From positions 49,199 through 113,198 of the forward strand of contig MHZT01000005.1 of the NCBI GenBank assembly GCA_001828855.1: 64,000 nt of DNA. The letters are read 5' to 3'. Every line of letters begins with the position of its first letter. Within the stretch, counting starts at the first letter, position 1. This DNA is from Rhodobacterales bacterium RIFCSPHIGHO2_02_FULL_62_130. GTDB lineage: Bacteria > Pseudomonadota > Alphaproteobacteria > Rhodobacterales > Rhodobacteraceae. Both the position numbers and the translations under genes were made by a program. The notes below the pieces were generated by a model. The model did not search any database and was not told the origin of the DNA. It saw nothing but the letters and a program-made list of their open reading frames with translations. Positions 1-7,893 of this stretch are shown in pieces.

Positions 1-41
1 GCAAGTTGATAGGGAAGGAAGGCGGAAAGATCAAAACTCAT
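1..41 (-). CDS. Start of a divergent gene, probably a MarR-family regulator (partial)
   Basis: Reading the minus strand from an ATG at 41 gives MSFDLSAFLPYQL before the window edge. A short Phe-Asp-Leu...Leu-Pro-Tyr-Gln-Leu opening is common in small MarR-type winged-helix regulators of aromatic catabolism, but 13 residues cannot prove the family. The gene points away from the homogentisate transporter and hmgA, which is the usual place for a local repressor. No strong ribosome binding site is visible. A half-site CGTTGCA (52-58) just upstream matches one arm of the palindrome in front of hmgA. Family inferred; reading frame seen. Confidence 0.4.
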   Translation of the reverse strand, partial: MSFDLSAFLPYQL

Positions 42-156
42 GGCACGGCCCCGTTGCATCGGAATAACCTGCATGGGCGGGACGGTTTTCGCAAGGTGGC
101 GTGGTTGACAGTCCGTCTGTGTCGGGGGAAACGAGAGCGCTAACAGGAGAAGCCCC

Positions 157-1260
157 GTGCAAGACTTGATCAAGGCCAATGCCGCATTGTTGTTCGCGGG
201 GATTGCCTCTTTTGTGCTGATGGGGGCAGGGCAATCGCTGTATGGTCCGGCCCTTCCGGCGTTTTCGCGCAGCTTTGGGGTTGGCCTTGGCGTTGCGGGG
301 ATGATGGTCTCGGCGCATTGGATCGGCTGCGCGGTCGGGGTTGCGGGCATGTTCCTGTTTGGCGCGCGCATCACACCGCGTCATGTGCTGGTTCTGATGG
401 GGCTGGGCAGCGCGATGATCGCGGCGGGTTTGGGCTGGTATATCAGCCTGCTTGGCGCTGTGGTCTTTGGTGCGGGCTATGGCTGTGCAACGGTGGTTTT
501 CAACCCGCGCGTGCTGCGGGCTTTTGGGCCGCGTGGTCCGGCAATGGTAAGCCTGCTGAACGCGACTTTTGGCATCGGGGCCATCATCGCGCCTTTGGTG
601 TTCGTGGCCGTGGGCAACGATCCGCGTCTGGCCTTTGCGATTTGTGGCGTCTTGGCGGTGGCGATCTGGCTGGGGGCAGGGGCCGCGTCGCGCCCTGAGG
701 CAGCGGTGTCAGCAAAAGCCCCCAAGCCGTTTCGCCTGCATTTGCCTGCCCTGTCCTTCAGTCTTGTCGCCATTGCGACCGAGGCTTGCCTGATTGGCCT
801 TGGCCCTGCCGCTCTGATCGCGGCCGGAGAGACCGAGGTTCACGCCGCCCAGCTTTTGTCCTTGTTCTTCCTGACCTTTCTGGCCGCGCGCGTCGTGCTG
901 ACCTTTGTGGCGCATCTTATCCCGTCGTTCAGCCTGCATGTGTTGGCGGTGGGTGGCACCGCGCTGGCCGCAACGGGGGCTGCGCTGTTTGATGCCGGAG
1001 TGTTCTTTGTCGTCATTGGCCTGTTTGCGGGTATGTTCTTTCCCAGTTCTTACGTCACGGCCTCGCGCAAGATGGGGGAAGACCCGCGCGTGGCCCCGTC
1101 GATCATCGCCGCTGGTCTGGTGGGCGGTATTCTTGCCCCATTGCTCCTGTCGCCCTTCCTGGAACAGATGGGCGACCGCGGATTTTTCTGGGTAGTCGCC
1201 ACCGTGACAGGCAGCGCCGCCATCATCGGTCTGACTGTCCTGCGCCCTATGAACCGCTAA
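157..1260 (+). CDS. MFS transporter next to homogentisate genes
   Basis: Predicted 367-residue inner-membrane major facilitator protein with alternating hydrophobic segments throughout, consistent with about 12 membrane helices. It is slightly shorter than the usual 390-450 residues. GTG at 157 is preferred because AGGAGA sits six bases upstream. It lies between the divergent regulator start and hmgA in the same direction as hmgA, so it may import an aromatic acid (tyrosine, phenylacetate or homogentisate type) or export a toxic intermediate. No substrate-specific motif is recognisable, so the substrate is inferred from context only. The gap to hmgA contains a separate promoter, so co-transcription is not required. 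Confidence 0.8.
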   Translation: MQDLIKANAALLFAGIASFVLMGAGQSLYGPALPAFSRSFGVGLGVAGMMVSAHWIGCAVGVAGMFLFGARITPRHVLVLMGLGSAMIAAGLGWYISLLGAVVFGAGYGCATVVFNPRVLRAFGPRGPAMVSLLNATFGIGAIIAPLVFVAVGNDPRLAFAICGVLAVAIWLGAGAASRPEAAVSAKAPKPFRLHLPALSFSLVAIATEACLIGLGPAALIAAGETEVHAAQLLSLFFLTFLAARVVLTFVAHLIPSFSLHVLAVGGTALAATGAALFDAGVFFVVIGLFAGMFFPSSYVTASRKMGEDPRVAPSIIAAGLVGGILAPLLLSPFLEQMGDRGFFWVVATVTGSAAIIGLTVLRPMNR

Positions 1261-1433
1261 GCCGCAGGCAGCGGTTGAACAGCCCTGATCTCGCCCGATT
1301 GGCCAACCGCAGTTGGCCGGTTCCACCACATTTGCCTTCTTATCAGAACAGAACGCCAAGACGTTCCCTTTCCCCCGAACGCCGCCTCAATCCCGAAGAT
1401 TGCATGCAATCTCTTGCGCTGCGGTTACAGTGC

Positions 1434-1461
1434 TTGACATCGTTGCAGTTGCAACGATAAT
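1434..1461 (+). promoter_or_regulatory. hmgA promoter with embedded perfect palindrome
   Basis: A -35 box TTGACA (1434-1439) and a -10 box GATAAT (1456-1461) are separated by 16 bases. Between and over them lies a perfect 9-bp inverted repeat, ATCGTTGCA (1439-1447), GT, TGCAACGAT (1450-1458). A repressor bound there would block RNA polymerase. The arm CGTTGCA recurs at 52-58 upstream of the divergent regulator. The MarR-like or IclR-like nature of the binder is inference. Confidence 0.75.
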
Positions 1462-1508
1462 TTGTGCGAACAAGACTCATCAAATCTTACGCATTCAAGG
1501 GGCTGCCT

Positions 1509-2870
1509 GTGACCCATTCCGCTTTGCCCGACCGTATGACCCGCGCGCCAAGCTTGTCTGGCCCGCATGAAGGCTATATGCCCGGTTTCGGGAATGATTT
1601 TGAGACCGAGGCGCTGCCCGGGGCCTTGCCGCAGGGGATGAACAGCCCGCAGAAATGCAATTACGGGCTTTATGGCGAGCAGTTGTCCGGCACGGCCTTT
1701 ACCGCACCAAGCCATCAGAACGAACGGACATGGTGCTATCGCATCCGCCCTTCGGTCAAGCATACGGGGCGCTTTGCCAAGATTGATCTGCCTTACTGGA
1801 AATCTGCACCGCATATCGATCCCGATGTCATCAGTCTTGGCCAATACCGCTGGGACCCGGTGCCGCACAGCGATCAGCCGCTGACTTGGCTGACGGGTAT
1901 GCGGACGATGACTACGGCGGGGGATGTGAACACGCAGGTCGGCATGGCAGCCCATGTTTACCTTGTGACCGCCTCGATGGTGGACGAATATTTCTTCTCG
2001 GCGGACAGCGAGTTGCTGGTGGTGCCGCAAGAAGGCCGCTTGCGCTTTTGCACGGAACTGGGCGTGATCTACCTTGCCCCGCAGGAAATCGCTATTCTTC
2101 CCCGTGGCTTGGTCTACCGCGTCGAGGTGCTGGAAGGCCCCGCCCGCGGCTTTGTCTGCGAGAATTACGGCCAGAAGTTCGACCTGCCTGGCCGTGGCCC
2201 GATCGGGGCGAATTGCATGGCGAACCGGCGTGATTTCAAGACGCCGGTGGCAGCCTTCGAGGATCGCGAGGTGCCATCCACCGTCACCGTGAAATGGTGT
2301 GGCCAGTTCCACGAGACGAAAATCGGCCAAAGTCCGCTGGACGTGGTGGCATGGCACGGCAACTATTGCCCGGTGAAATACGATCTGCGGACCTATTGCC
2401 CCGTCGGCGCGATCCTGTTCGACCATCCCGACCCGTCGATCTTTACCGTCCTGACCGCGCCGTCGGGTGTGGAAGGCACCGCGAATATCGACTTCGTGCT
2501 GTTCCGCGAGCGCTGGATGGTGGCCGAAAACACCTTCCGCCCGCCGTGGTATCACAAGAACGTCATGTCCGAGATGATGGGCAATATCTACGGCATCTAC
2601 GACGCAAAGCCCAAAGGCTTTGTTCCGGGGGGCATGAGCCTTCACAACATGATGCTGCCACACGGGCCGGACAAGAACGCCTTTGAGGGCGCATCGAACG
2701 CGGACCTGAAGGCCGAAAAGCTGGACAATACCATGTCTTTCATGTTCGAAACCCGCTTCCCGCAACACCTGACCCGCTTCGCCGCCCAAGAAGCCCCGCT
2801 TCAGGACGATTACATCGACTGCTGGGACAGCCTGCAGAAGAAGTTCGACGGAACTGACGGTGTGAAATAA
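1509..2870 (+). CDS. hmgA: Homogentisate 1,2-dioxygenase
   Basis: Cytoplasmic non-heme iron dioxygenase that opens the ring of homogentisate to maleylacetoacetate in tyrosine/phenylalanine catabolism. The 453-residue product has the family's full length, with the N-terminal [17 protein letters not shown] block. The iron ligands are expected at His349, Glu355 (in [12 protein letters not shown]) and His385 ([12 protein letters not shown]). The start is GTG 1509, with AAGGGG about seven bases upstream. An in-frame GTG at 1464 falls within three bases of the -10 box and cannot be used, and ATG 1536 has no ribosome binding site. It is followed by a large palindrome and fahA. Confidence 0.97.
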   Translation: MTHSALPDRMTRAPSLSGPHEGYMPGFGNDFETEALPGALPQGMNSPQKCNYGLYGEQLSGTAFTAPSHQNERTWCYRIRPSVKHTGRFAKIDLPYWKSAPHIDPDVISLGQYRWDPVPHSDQPLTWLTGMRTMTTAGDVNTQVGMAAHVYLVTASMVDEYFFSADSELLVVPQEGRLRFCTELGVIYLAPQEIAILPRGLVYRVEVLEGPARGFVCENYGQKFDLPGRGPIGANCMANRRDFKTPVAAFEDREVPSTVTVKWCGQFHETKIGQSPLDVVAWHGNYCPVKYDLRTYCPVGAILFDHPDPSIFTVLTAPSGVEGTANIDFVLFRERWMVAENTFRPPWYHKNVMSEMMGNIYGIYDAKPKGFVPGGMSLHNMMLPHGPDKNAFEGASNADLKAEKLDNTMSFMFETRFPQHLTRFAAQEAPLQDDYIDCWDSLQKKFDGTDGVK

Positions 2871-2874
2871 GAGT

Positions 2875-2934
2875 GTAGGGTGCGTGATTTCACGCACCTT
2901 CCGCCGCCAAAGGTGCGTGAAATCACGCACCCTA
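2875..2934. repeat. 26-bp perfect inverted repeat between hmgA and fahA
   Basis: Left arm 2875-2900 and right arm 2909-2934 are exact reverse complements around the 8-base spacer CCGCCGCC. Each arm is itself a near-palindrome (GGTGCGTGA, TT, TCACGCACC) flanked by GTAGG/CCTAC. So this is two head-to-head copies of a dispersed element also seen at 19193, 21251 and 26539. In RNA it would fold into one long hairpin or two short ones between two cotranscribed genes. Confidence 0.9.
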
Positions 2935-2951
2935 CCCTAGAAAGACAAGCC

Positions 2952-4208
2952 ATGCCCTTGATGAAAAGCTGGGTCGAAAGTGCCAACCTTGCGAGCACCG
3001 ACTTCCCTCTGAACAACCTGCCTTGCGGTGTGTTCTCTGTGGCCGACGATGCGCCGCGCTGTGGCGTTGCAATCGGGGATTTCATTCTGGATGTCGCGGC
3101 CCTTGAGGCCGAGGGCCTGCTGAGCTTGGCGGATCATCCCGTGTTCGATGTGCCGTTCTGGAACGAGTTCATGGAACTTGGCTCCGAAGCTTGGGCCGAT
3201 TTTCGCACACAGGTCACAGCGATGTTAGCGGAAGGGGCAAGCAAACGCTGGATTGTCGAAGATCATCTGGTGCCGCGCGCGGGGGCCACGCTGCATCTGC
3301 CCTTCCTGATCTCGGAATATACCGACTTCTATGCGGGCCGGAACCATGCCTTCAACGTCGGCTCGATGTTCCGTGATCCTGAAAATGCTTTGCCGCCCAA
3401 CTGGTTGCATATCCCTATCGGCTATAACGGGCGGGCCTCGTCTGTGGTGGTTTCGGGAACCGACGTGCGCCGCCCTTTGGGACAGCTTAAGCCGCCGGGC
3501 GCGGACGTGCCGTATTTCGGCCCCTCCAAGCGGTTTGACTTTGAATTGGAGATGGGCGCCGTGGTCGGGCGGGGCAGTGACGGACCGGTGTCGGTGGCCG
3601 AGGCCGATGCGATGATCTTCGGCTATGTCCTGCTGAATGACTGGTCGGCGCGCGACATTCAGGCTTGGGAATATCAGCCGCTTGGTCCCTTCCAGGCCAA
3701 GGCGACTGCCACCACGATCAGCCCGTGGATCGTCATGAAGGCGGCGCTGGAGCCGTTCCGGGTGCCAACGCCTGCGCGCGAAGTGCCGCTGTTGCCCTAT
3801 CTGCGTGAACCGGGTCCGATGCTCTATGATATCGCGCTTGAGGTTGGTTTGACCCCCGAGGCCGGTGCAGAAACCGTAATCACCCGCACCAACTACGCGC
3901 AGATGTATTATTCGGCCCCGCAGCAATTGTGCCACCACACCAGTTCTGGTTGCGCGATGAATATCGGCGATCTGCTGGGCTCCGGCACGATTTCGGGACC
4001 AATCCGCGAAAGCCGTGGCAGCCTTTTGGAGCTGAGTTGGGGCGGAAAAGAGCCGCTGCCGATCACAGGAGGCTCGCGGAGCTTTATCGAGGATGGCGAT
4101 ACGATCACTCTACGCGGCCATGCGGCGGGCGATGGCTATCGTATCGGGTTTGGTGACTGCGCGGGGCGGTTACTTGCTGCAAAGGATCTGCCCGACTGGG
4201 CAAAGTGA
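2952..4208 (+). CDS. fahA: Fumarylacetoacetase
   Basis: Catalyses the last step of homogentisate catabolism, hydrolysis of fumarylacetoacetate to fumarate and acetoacetate. The 418-residue product matches the 419-residue mammalian enzyme in length and motifs. Metal ligand Asp125 and catalytic His132 lie in YTDFYAGRNHAFNVG, FDFELEMG supplies acidic ligands, and LLNDWSARDIQAWEYQPLGPF is the family core. The start is ATG 2952, because in-frame codons further upstream lie inside the inverted repeat. The ribosome binding site is weak (AAAGACAAG). No maleylacetoacetate isomerase gene occurs in the window; that step must be encoded elsewhere or bypassed. Confidence 0.97.
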   Translation: MPLMKSWVESANLASTDFPLNNLPCGVFSVADDAPRCGVAIGDFILDVAALEAEGLLSLADHPVFDVPFWNEFMELGSEAWADFRTQVTAMLAEGASKRWIVEDHLVPRAGATLHLPFLISEYTDFYAGRNHAFNVGSMFRDPENALPPNWLHIPIGYNGRASSVVVSGTDVRRPLGQLKPPGADVPYFGPSKRFDFELEMGAVVGRGSDGPVSVAEADAMIFGYVLLNDWSARDIQAWEYQPLGPFQAKATATTISPWIVMKAALEPFRVPTPAREVPLLPYLREPGPMLYDIALEVGLTPEAGAETVITRTNYAQMYYSAPQQLCHHTSSGCAMNIGDLLGSGTISGPIRESRGSLLELSWGGKEPLPITGGSRSFIEDGDTITLRGHAAGDGYRIGFGDCAGRLLAAKDLPDWAK

Positions 4209-4223
4209 ACAAGGAGTCACAAA

Positions 4224-5174
4224 ATGGCCAAGGCTTTTGCGTCGCAGGGCGATCTGTCGGAAAAGAAGACCTCTTTTGTCGAGGTGGGAGACGGAATCTA
4301 CGCCTTCACCGCCGAGGGTGATCCCAATTCCGGCGTGATTATCGGCGATGACTCGGTGATGGTGATCGAGGCGCAGGCGACGCCGCGACTGGCGCGCAAG
4401 GTGGTGGAATGTATCCGGACCGTCACGGATAAACCGATCAGCCATCTGGTGCTGACCCACTATCACGCCGTTCGGGTTCTGGGTGCAAGTGCTTATGGCG
4501 CCAAGGAAATCATCATGTCCGACGCGGCGCGCGGCATGGTGGTCGAGAGGGGCCAAGAAGATTGGGACAGCGAATTTGGCCGCTTCCCGCGCTTGTTTCA
4601 AGGCCATGAGGAGATTCCCGGCCTGACATGGCCGACGACAACCTTCAGCGATCAGATGACCGTCTATCTCGGCAAGCGCAAGGTCGAGATCATGCATCTG
4701 GGCCGCGCGCATACTGCGGGGGATGCCGTGGTCTGGGTGCCGGATGCCGAGGTGATGTTCACGGGCGATATCGTCGAATATCACTCGGCCTGCTACTGCG
4801 GGGATGGCCATTTTTCGGACTGGGCCGACACGCTGGCCAATATCGCCGGTTTTGATCCGGTTGCGATTGCTCCGGGGCGCGGCGATGCCTTGGTTGGCCG
4901 CGAGATGGTCGCGCGGGCCATCGCCTCGACCGCCGATTTTGTCGAATCGACCTATCGTCCGGCTGCCAGAGTTGCGGCGCGCGGGGGCAGTCTGAAAGAA
5001 GCATGGGATGCGGTGCGGGCTGAATGTGATCATAAGTTCGTAAATTTTGCGATCTATGAACATTGTCTGCCCTTCAACGTCGCCCGTGCCTATGACGAAG
5101 CGCGGGGCATCGATACCCCGCGTGTCTGGACCGCGCAGCGGGATCTTGAGATGTGGGCGGCGCTGCAAGGCTGA
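4224..5174 (+). CDS. MBL-fold hydrolase-like protein with altered HxHxDH motif
   Basis: A 316-residue metallo-beta-lactamase-fold protein translated from ATG 4224 with AAGGAG upstream, 15 bases after fahA. The first metal motif reads HYHAVR (residues 79-84), where the family norm is HxHxDH. The two histidines remain, but the Asp and third His are Val83 and Arg84. Later ligands are intact: His163 in GRAHTAGD and Asp182 in FTGD. The protein may bind one metal or have a changed chemistry. Its position suggests a role on a ring-cleavage product or thioester linked to homogentisate, but no reaction can be assigned. Fold is seen; role is inferred. Confidence 0.8.
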   Translation: MAKAFASQGDLSEKKTSFVEVGDGIYAFTAEGDPNSGVIIGDDSVMVIEAQATPRLARKVVECIRTVTDKPISHLVLTHYHAVRVLGASAYGAKEIIMSDAARGMVVERGQEDWDSEFGRFPRLFQGHEEIPGLTWPTTTFSDQMTVYLGKRKVEIMHLGRAHTAGDAVVWVPDAEVMFTGDIVEYHSACYCGDGHFSDWADTLANIAGFDPVAIAPGRGDALVGREMVARAIASTADFVESTYRPAARVAARGGSLKEAWDAVRAECDHKFVNFAIYEHCLPFNVARAYDEARGIDTPRVWTAQRDLEMWAALQG

Positions 5175-5272
5175 TGTCCGCTACGCCAAATAAAACATCC
5201 TGTTCCGGGTCAGAGCGCGCCTCTGATCCGGCTCAGAGGATCGGCAACCTTCTGTTGTAAAAGAGAAAAGCC

Positions 5273-6814
5273 ATGGCCTACGATTATCGCCCCTTTGCCT
5301 ATACCCCGCCTTCGGGCCTTACGGCACCGGAACCCCGGCACAAGATTGTGATCGTTGGCGCAGGGCCGATTGGCTTGGCGATGGCTGTGGAACTGGCCAA
5401 CCATGGCATTCAGGCGACTGTGCTGGATGATAACAACGTGGTTTCCGTGGGTAGTCGCGCGATTTGCTGGAGCAAGCGCAGCCTTGAGATTCTGGATCGT
5501 CTGGGCGTAGGTGAACGTTCGGTCACAAAAGGCGTGACATGGAAAGTGGGCCGCACGCTGCATCGGGATCAAGAGGTGTTCAATTTCGATCTGCTGCCGG
5601 AAAGCGGGCATAAAATGCCGGCCTTCGTGAACTTGCAGCAATATTACGTCGAAGAATATCTGGCCGAACGGGCCACGGATCTGGCAATTGATCTGCGCTG
5701 GAAAAACCGTGTAACTGCCGTTGAACAGCATGCCGACCATGCGGTGCTATCCATCGAAACACCGGACGGTCCCTATCAACTGTCGGCGGATTGGGTGATC
5801 GCCTGCGATGGTGCGCGCAGCCCTATTCGGGACATGCTTGGGCTGGACTTCGATGGCGAGTTGTTCGAAGAGCGTTTTCTGATTGCCGATATTGAAATGC
5901 AGGCCGATTTTCCCAGCGAACGGCGCTTTTGGTTTGAGCCGAACTTCCATCCCGGCCAATCGGCCTTGCTGCACAAACAGCCCGACAATATCTATCGGAT
6001 CGACCTGCAACTGGGCTGGGACACTGACCCCGAGGTTGAAAAACGGCCCGAGAATGTGATCCCTCGGATCGAGAAAGTGGTGGGCCATTCGGATTTCAAA
6101 CTGGATTGGGTCAGCGTCTATACCTTCCAGTGCCGACGTTTACGAAGCTTTGTTCACAATCGGGTTCTGTTCGTTGGAGACTCGGCCCATATCGTGTCGC
6201 CCTTCGGCGCGCGGGGGGGCAACGGCGGGTTGCAGGACGTGGATGCACTGGGTTGGCGGTTGGCGGCGGTGGTCAGGGGTGGCAACCGCGACCTGCTGGA
6301 CGCCTATGACCGCGAGCGCTGCTTTGGCGCGGATGAAAATCTGCTGAATTCATCCCGCTCGACCCGTTTCATGTCGCCCGAGGATGGGGTTGAACGGCTG
6401 TTCCGCGATGCGGTGCTGCATCTGGCGGGGCGGACGGATTTTGCGCGGCCGATGGTGAATTCGGGGCGGCTGTCGCGGCCTTGCGTCTATCCGCTGACAG
6501 CGCCCGATGCCGATCTGCCAAGCGGCGCAAGGCCGGGGGCGGTGGCCCCTGATGCACCTTTGGAAGATGGCTGGCTGACCGAGGCACTGGGGCGGGATGT
6601 CGTGCTGCTGGCCTTGGGCGTTGCGCCGCCGCAGGTTGCAGGGGTGCGGGTGCTGACGCCCGATGTCACGGATACTTTGCGCGCCCGCTATCTGGGAGCG
6701 CAGGCGCAGGCGATCTATCTGATCCGGCCCGATCAGGTGGTTGCGGCACGGTGGATTTCGACGGATGCCGCCGCTGTCAGCGCAGCCTTGGCCGACATAT
6801 GGGAGGGCCGTTGA
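5273..6814 (+). CDS. FAD-dependent aromatic-ring monooxygenase (MhpA-like)
   Basis: A 513-residue class A flavoprotein hydroxylase. The N-terminal dinucleotide fold carries VGAGPIGLAMAVELANHG (about residues 24-43). The second FAD motif GDSAHIVSPFGARGGNGGLQD is near residue 300, followed by a C-terminal thioredoxin-like region as in 3-(3-hydroxyphenyl)propionate hydroxylases. Such enzymes use NAD(P)H and O2 to hydroxylate phenols. In this operon the likely product is homogentisate or another substrate for HmgA, for example from a hydroxyphenylacetate. That substrate is inferred. AAAAGAG precedes the ATG. The stop TGA overlaps the next ATG by one base, implying translational coupling. Confidence 0.85.
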   Translation: MAYDYRPFAYTPPSGLTAPEPRHKIVIVGAGPIGLAMAVELANHGIQATVLDDNNVVSVGSRAICWSKRSLEILDRLGVGERSVTKGVTWKVGRTLHRDQEVFNFDLLPESGHKMPAFVNLQQYYVEEYLAERATDLAIDLRWKNRVTAVEQHADHAVLSIETPDGPYQLSADWVIACDGARSPIRDMLGLDFDGELFEERFLIADIEMQADFPSERRFWFEPNFHPGQSALLHKQPDNIYRIDLQLGWDTDPEVEKRPENVIPRIEKVVGHSDFKLDWVSVYTFQCRRLRSFVHNRVLFVGDSAHIVSPFGARGGNGGLQDVDALGWRLAAVVRGGNRDLLDAYDRERCFGADENLLNSSRSTRFMSPEDGVERLFRDAVLHLAGRTDFARPMVNSGRLSRPCVYPLTAPDADLPSGARPGAVAPDAPLEDGWLTEALGRDVVLLALGVAPPQVAGVRVLTPDVTDTLRARYLGAQAQAIYLIRPDQVVAARWISTDAAAVSAALADIWEGR

Positions 6815-7017
6815 TGCCTTTGATCACAAAGCCGAATATCGCGGATGCTGATGGGTTTTATGCGCGGCTTCTGGCCACGCACAAAGGGCTGACCGAAGCG
6901 CAAAGCCATGCGTTGAATGCCCGGCTGGTCCTGGTTCTGGCCAACCATATCGGTGATGCTGAAGTCTTGACGCAGGCCTTGGATCTGGCGCGCGACGGGG
7001 CCGGTCAGTCCGCCTGA
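6814..7017 (+). CDS. DUF2783 small protein
   Basis: A 67-residue protein matching the DUF2783 pattern (FYARLLATHKGLT...NARLVLVLANHIGD), a family without known function. Its ATG overlaps the stop of the flavin monooxygenase by one base, so the two are almost certainly co-translated. That pairing suggests a small partner or stabiliser of the hydroxylase. No signal peptide or membrane segment is present. Its last 13 bases overlap the 3' end of the convergent phosphatase gene. Confidence 0.8.
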   Translation: MPLITKPNIADADGFYARLLATHKGLTEAQSHALNARLVLVLANHIGDAEVLTQALDLARDGAGQSA

Positions 7018-7739
7018 TGCAAGGCCACGCGGCCCGTCGCGGTCAGAAGATGCACTGTGCGACCTTCGATCACAACAGCTGACAGCGGGCCACCATAGGC
7101 GGCACTGGAATCGATATTGAGGCGGTTGCCGTAATGGGTCGGCGTGTCGATGGCGGTATGGCCATGCACAATCAACGCGCCGTGATCGCGGGTGTCGTCC
7201 AGAAATTCATGGCGAATCCAGACCAGATCATCCTCGGTCTGATCGGCCAGCGCCACACCGGGGCGGATACCGGCATGGGCGAAGATCACCTCGCCGCGCT
7301 GGTGGCTGGTGGGCAGGCTTTCCAGAAAGGCGCGATGGTTGGCAGGAACAGCGGCGACCGCCTCGGCATGCACGGGCGCCAGCGGACGGTCGGCAGCGTT
7401 TTTCACCCCGTAAGAGGCCAAGGTTTCCCCCCCGCCAATGCGCGGGTGCAGATAGGACAGATCGGCACGCAGCCGCGGATCATGGTAGGCGATATCCCCC
7501 AGATAGCCGGTGAACATCCGGTCATGGTTGCCTTTCAGCACAATCCAGTCCTGCCCCGCCGCGATGCCCGCGCGCAGATACTCCACCACACCACGGCAAT
7601 CCGGGCCACGATCCACCAAGTCTCCGATATGGACAATCGGGGCAGGGCCGTGGGTGGCCTGATCGTGCATGATCCAGTCATGCACGCGGCGCAACTGGTC
7701 AAGGTGGCCGTGGATGTCGCCGATGGCATAGGTTCGCAT
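7005..7739 (-). CDS. Metallophosphoesterase (serine/threonine phosphatase-like)
   Basis: A 244-residue calcineurin-like phosphoesterase with the signature in order: GDIHGHLD (residues 7-14), GDLVDRGPD, then GNHD. These supply the dinuclear metal site. Relatives include PrpA-type protein phosphatases and small diadenosine tetraphosphatases, and the sequence does not separate the two. It converges on DUF2783 with a 13-base overlap. Translation starts at ATG 7739, near a GC-rich palindrome at 7761-7781. Cytoplasmic; no signal peptide. Confidence 0.85.
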   Translation of the reverse strand: MRTYAIGDIHGHLDQLRRVHDWIMHDQATHGPAPIVHIGDLVDRGPDCRGVVEYLRAGIAAGQDWIVLKGNHDRMFTGYLGDIAYHDPRLRADLSYLHPRIGGGETLASYGVKNAADRPLAPVHAEAVAAVPANHRAFLESLPTSHQRGEVIFAHAGIRPGVALADQTEDDLVWIRHEFLDDTRDHGALIVHGHTAIDTPTHYGNRLNIDSSAAYGGPLSAVVIEGRTVHLLTATGRVALHQAD

Positions 7740-7760
7740 GCGGGCCTCATGTTGGAAAGA

Positions 7761-7840
7761 GCGGGGGTTTCACACCCCCGCCGCCGCATCGGCATCCGCC
7801 AATGCGGCTTCCCCCGTGGAGTATTTGCGCCAAGATGAAA
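7761..7840. repeat. GC-rich palindrome plus 'cccccgtgg..tattt' element
   Basis: GCGGGGGT (7761-7768), TTCAC, ACCCCCGC (7774-7781) is a perfect hairpin. It is followed at 7811-7840 by cccccgtggagtatttgcgc and caagatgaaa. An identical hairpin with a similar tail occurs at 58190-58250, and related tails at 21096 and 26604. This is a dispersed Rhodobacteraceae-type intergenic repeat, placed here between two genes read leftward. Confidence 0.75.
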
Positions 7841-7893
7841 GCGCAAGCAGGCAGGGATGCGGCCAATCAGGGGAAGATCAGCCGCAGAGCGGT

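Noticed and set aside
31..384. Minus-strand open frame of 117 residues over the MFS start
   Set aside because: It overlaps the MFS gene's start and promoter region; low-complexity Arg/Pro/His text, no family.
1464..1508. GTG 1464 as start of hmgA
   Set aside because: It lies two bases past the -10 box, so it cannot be in the transcript from that promoter with a ribosome binding site.
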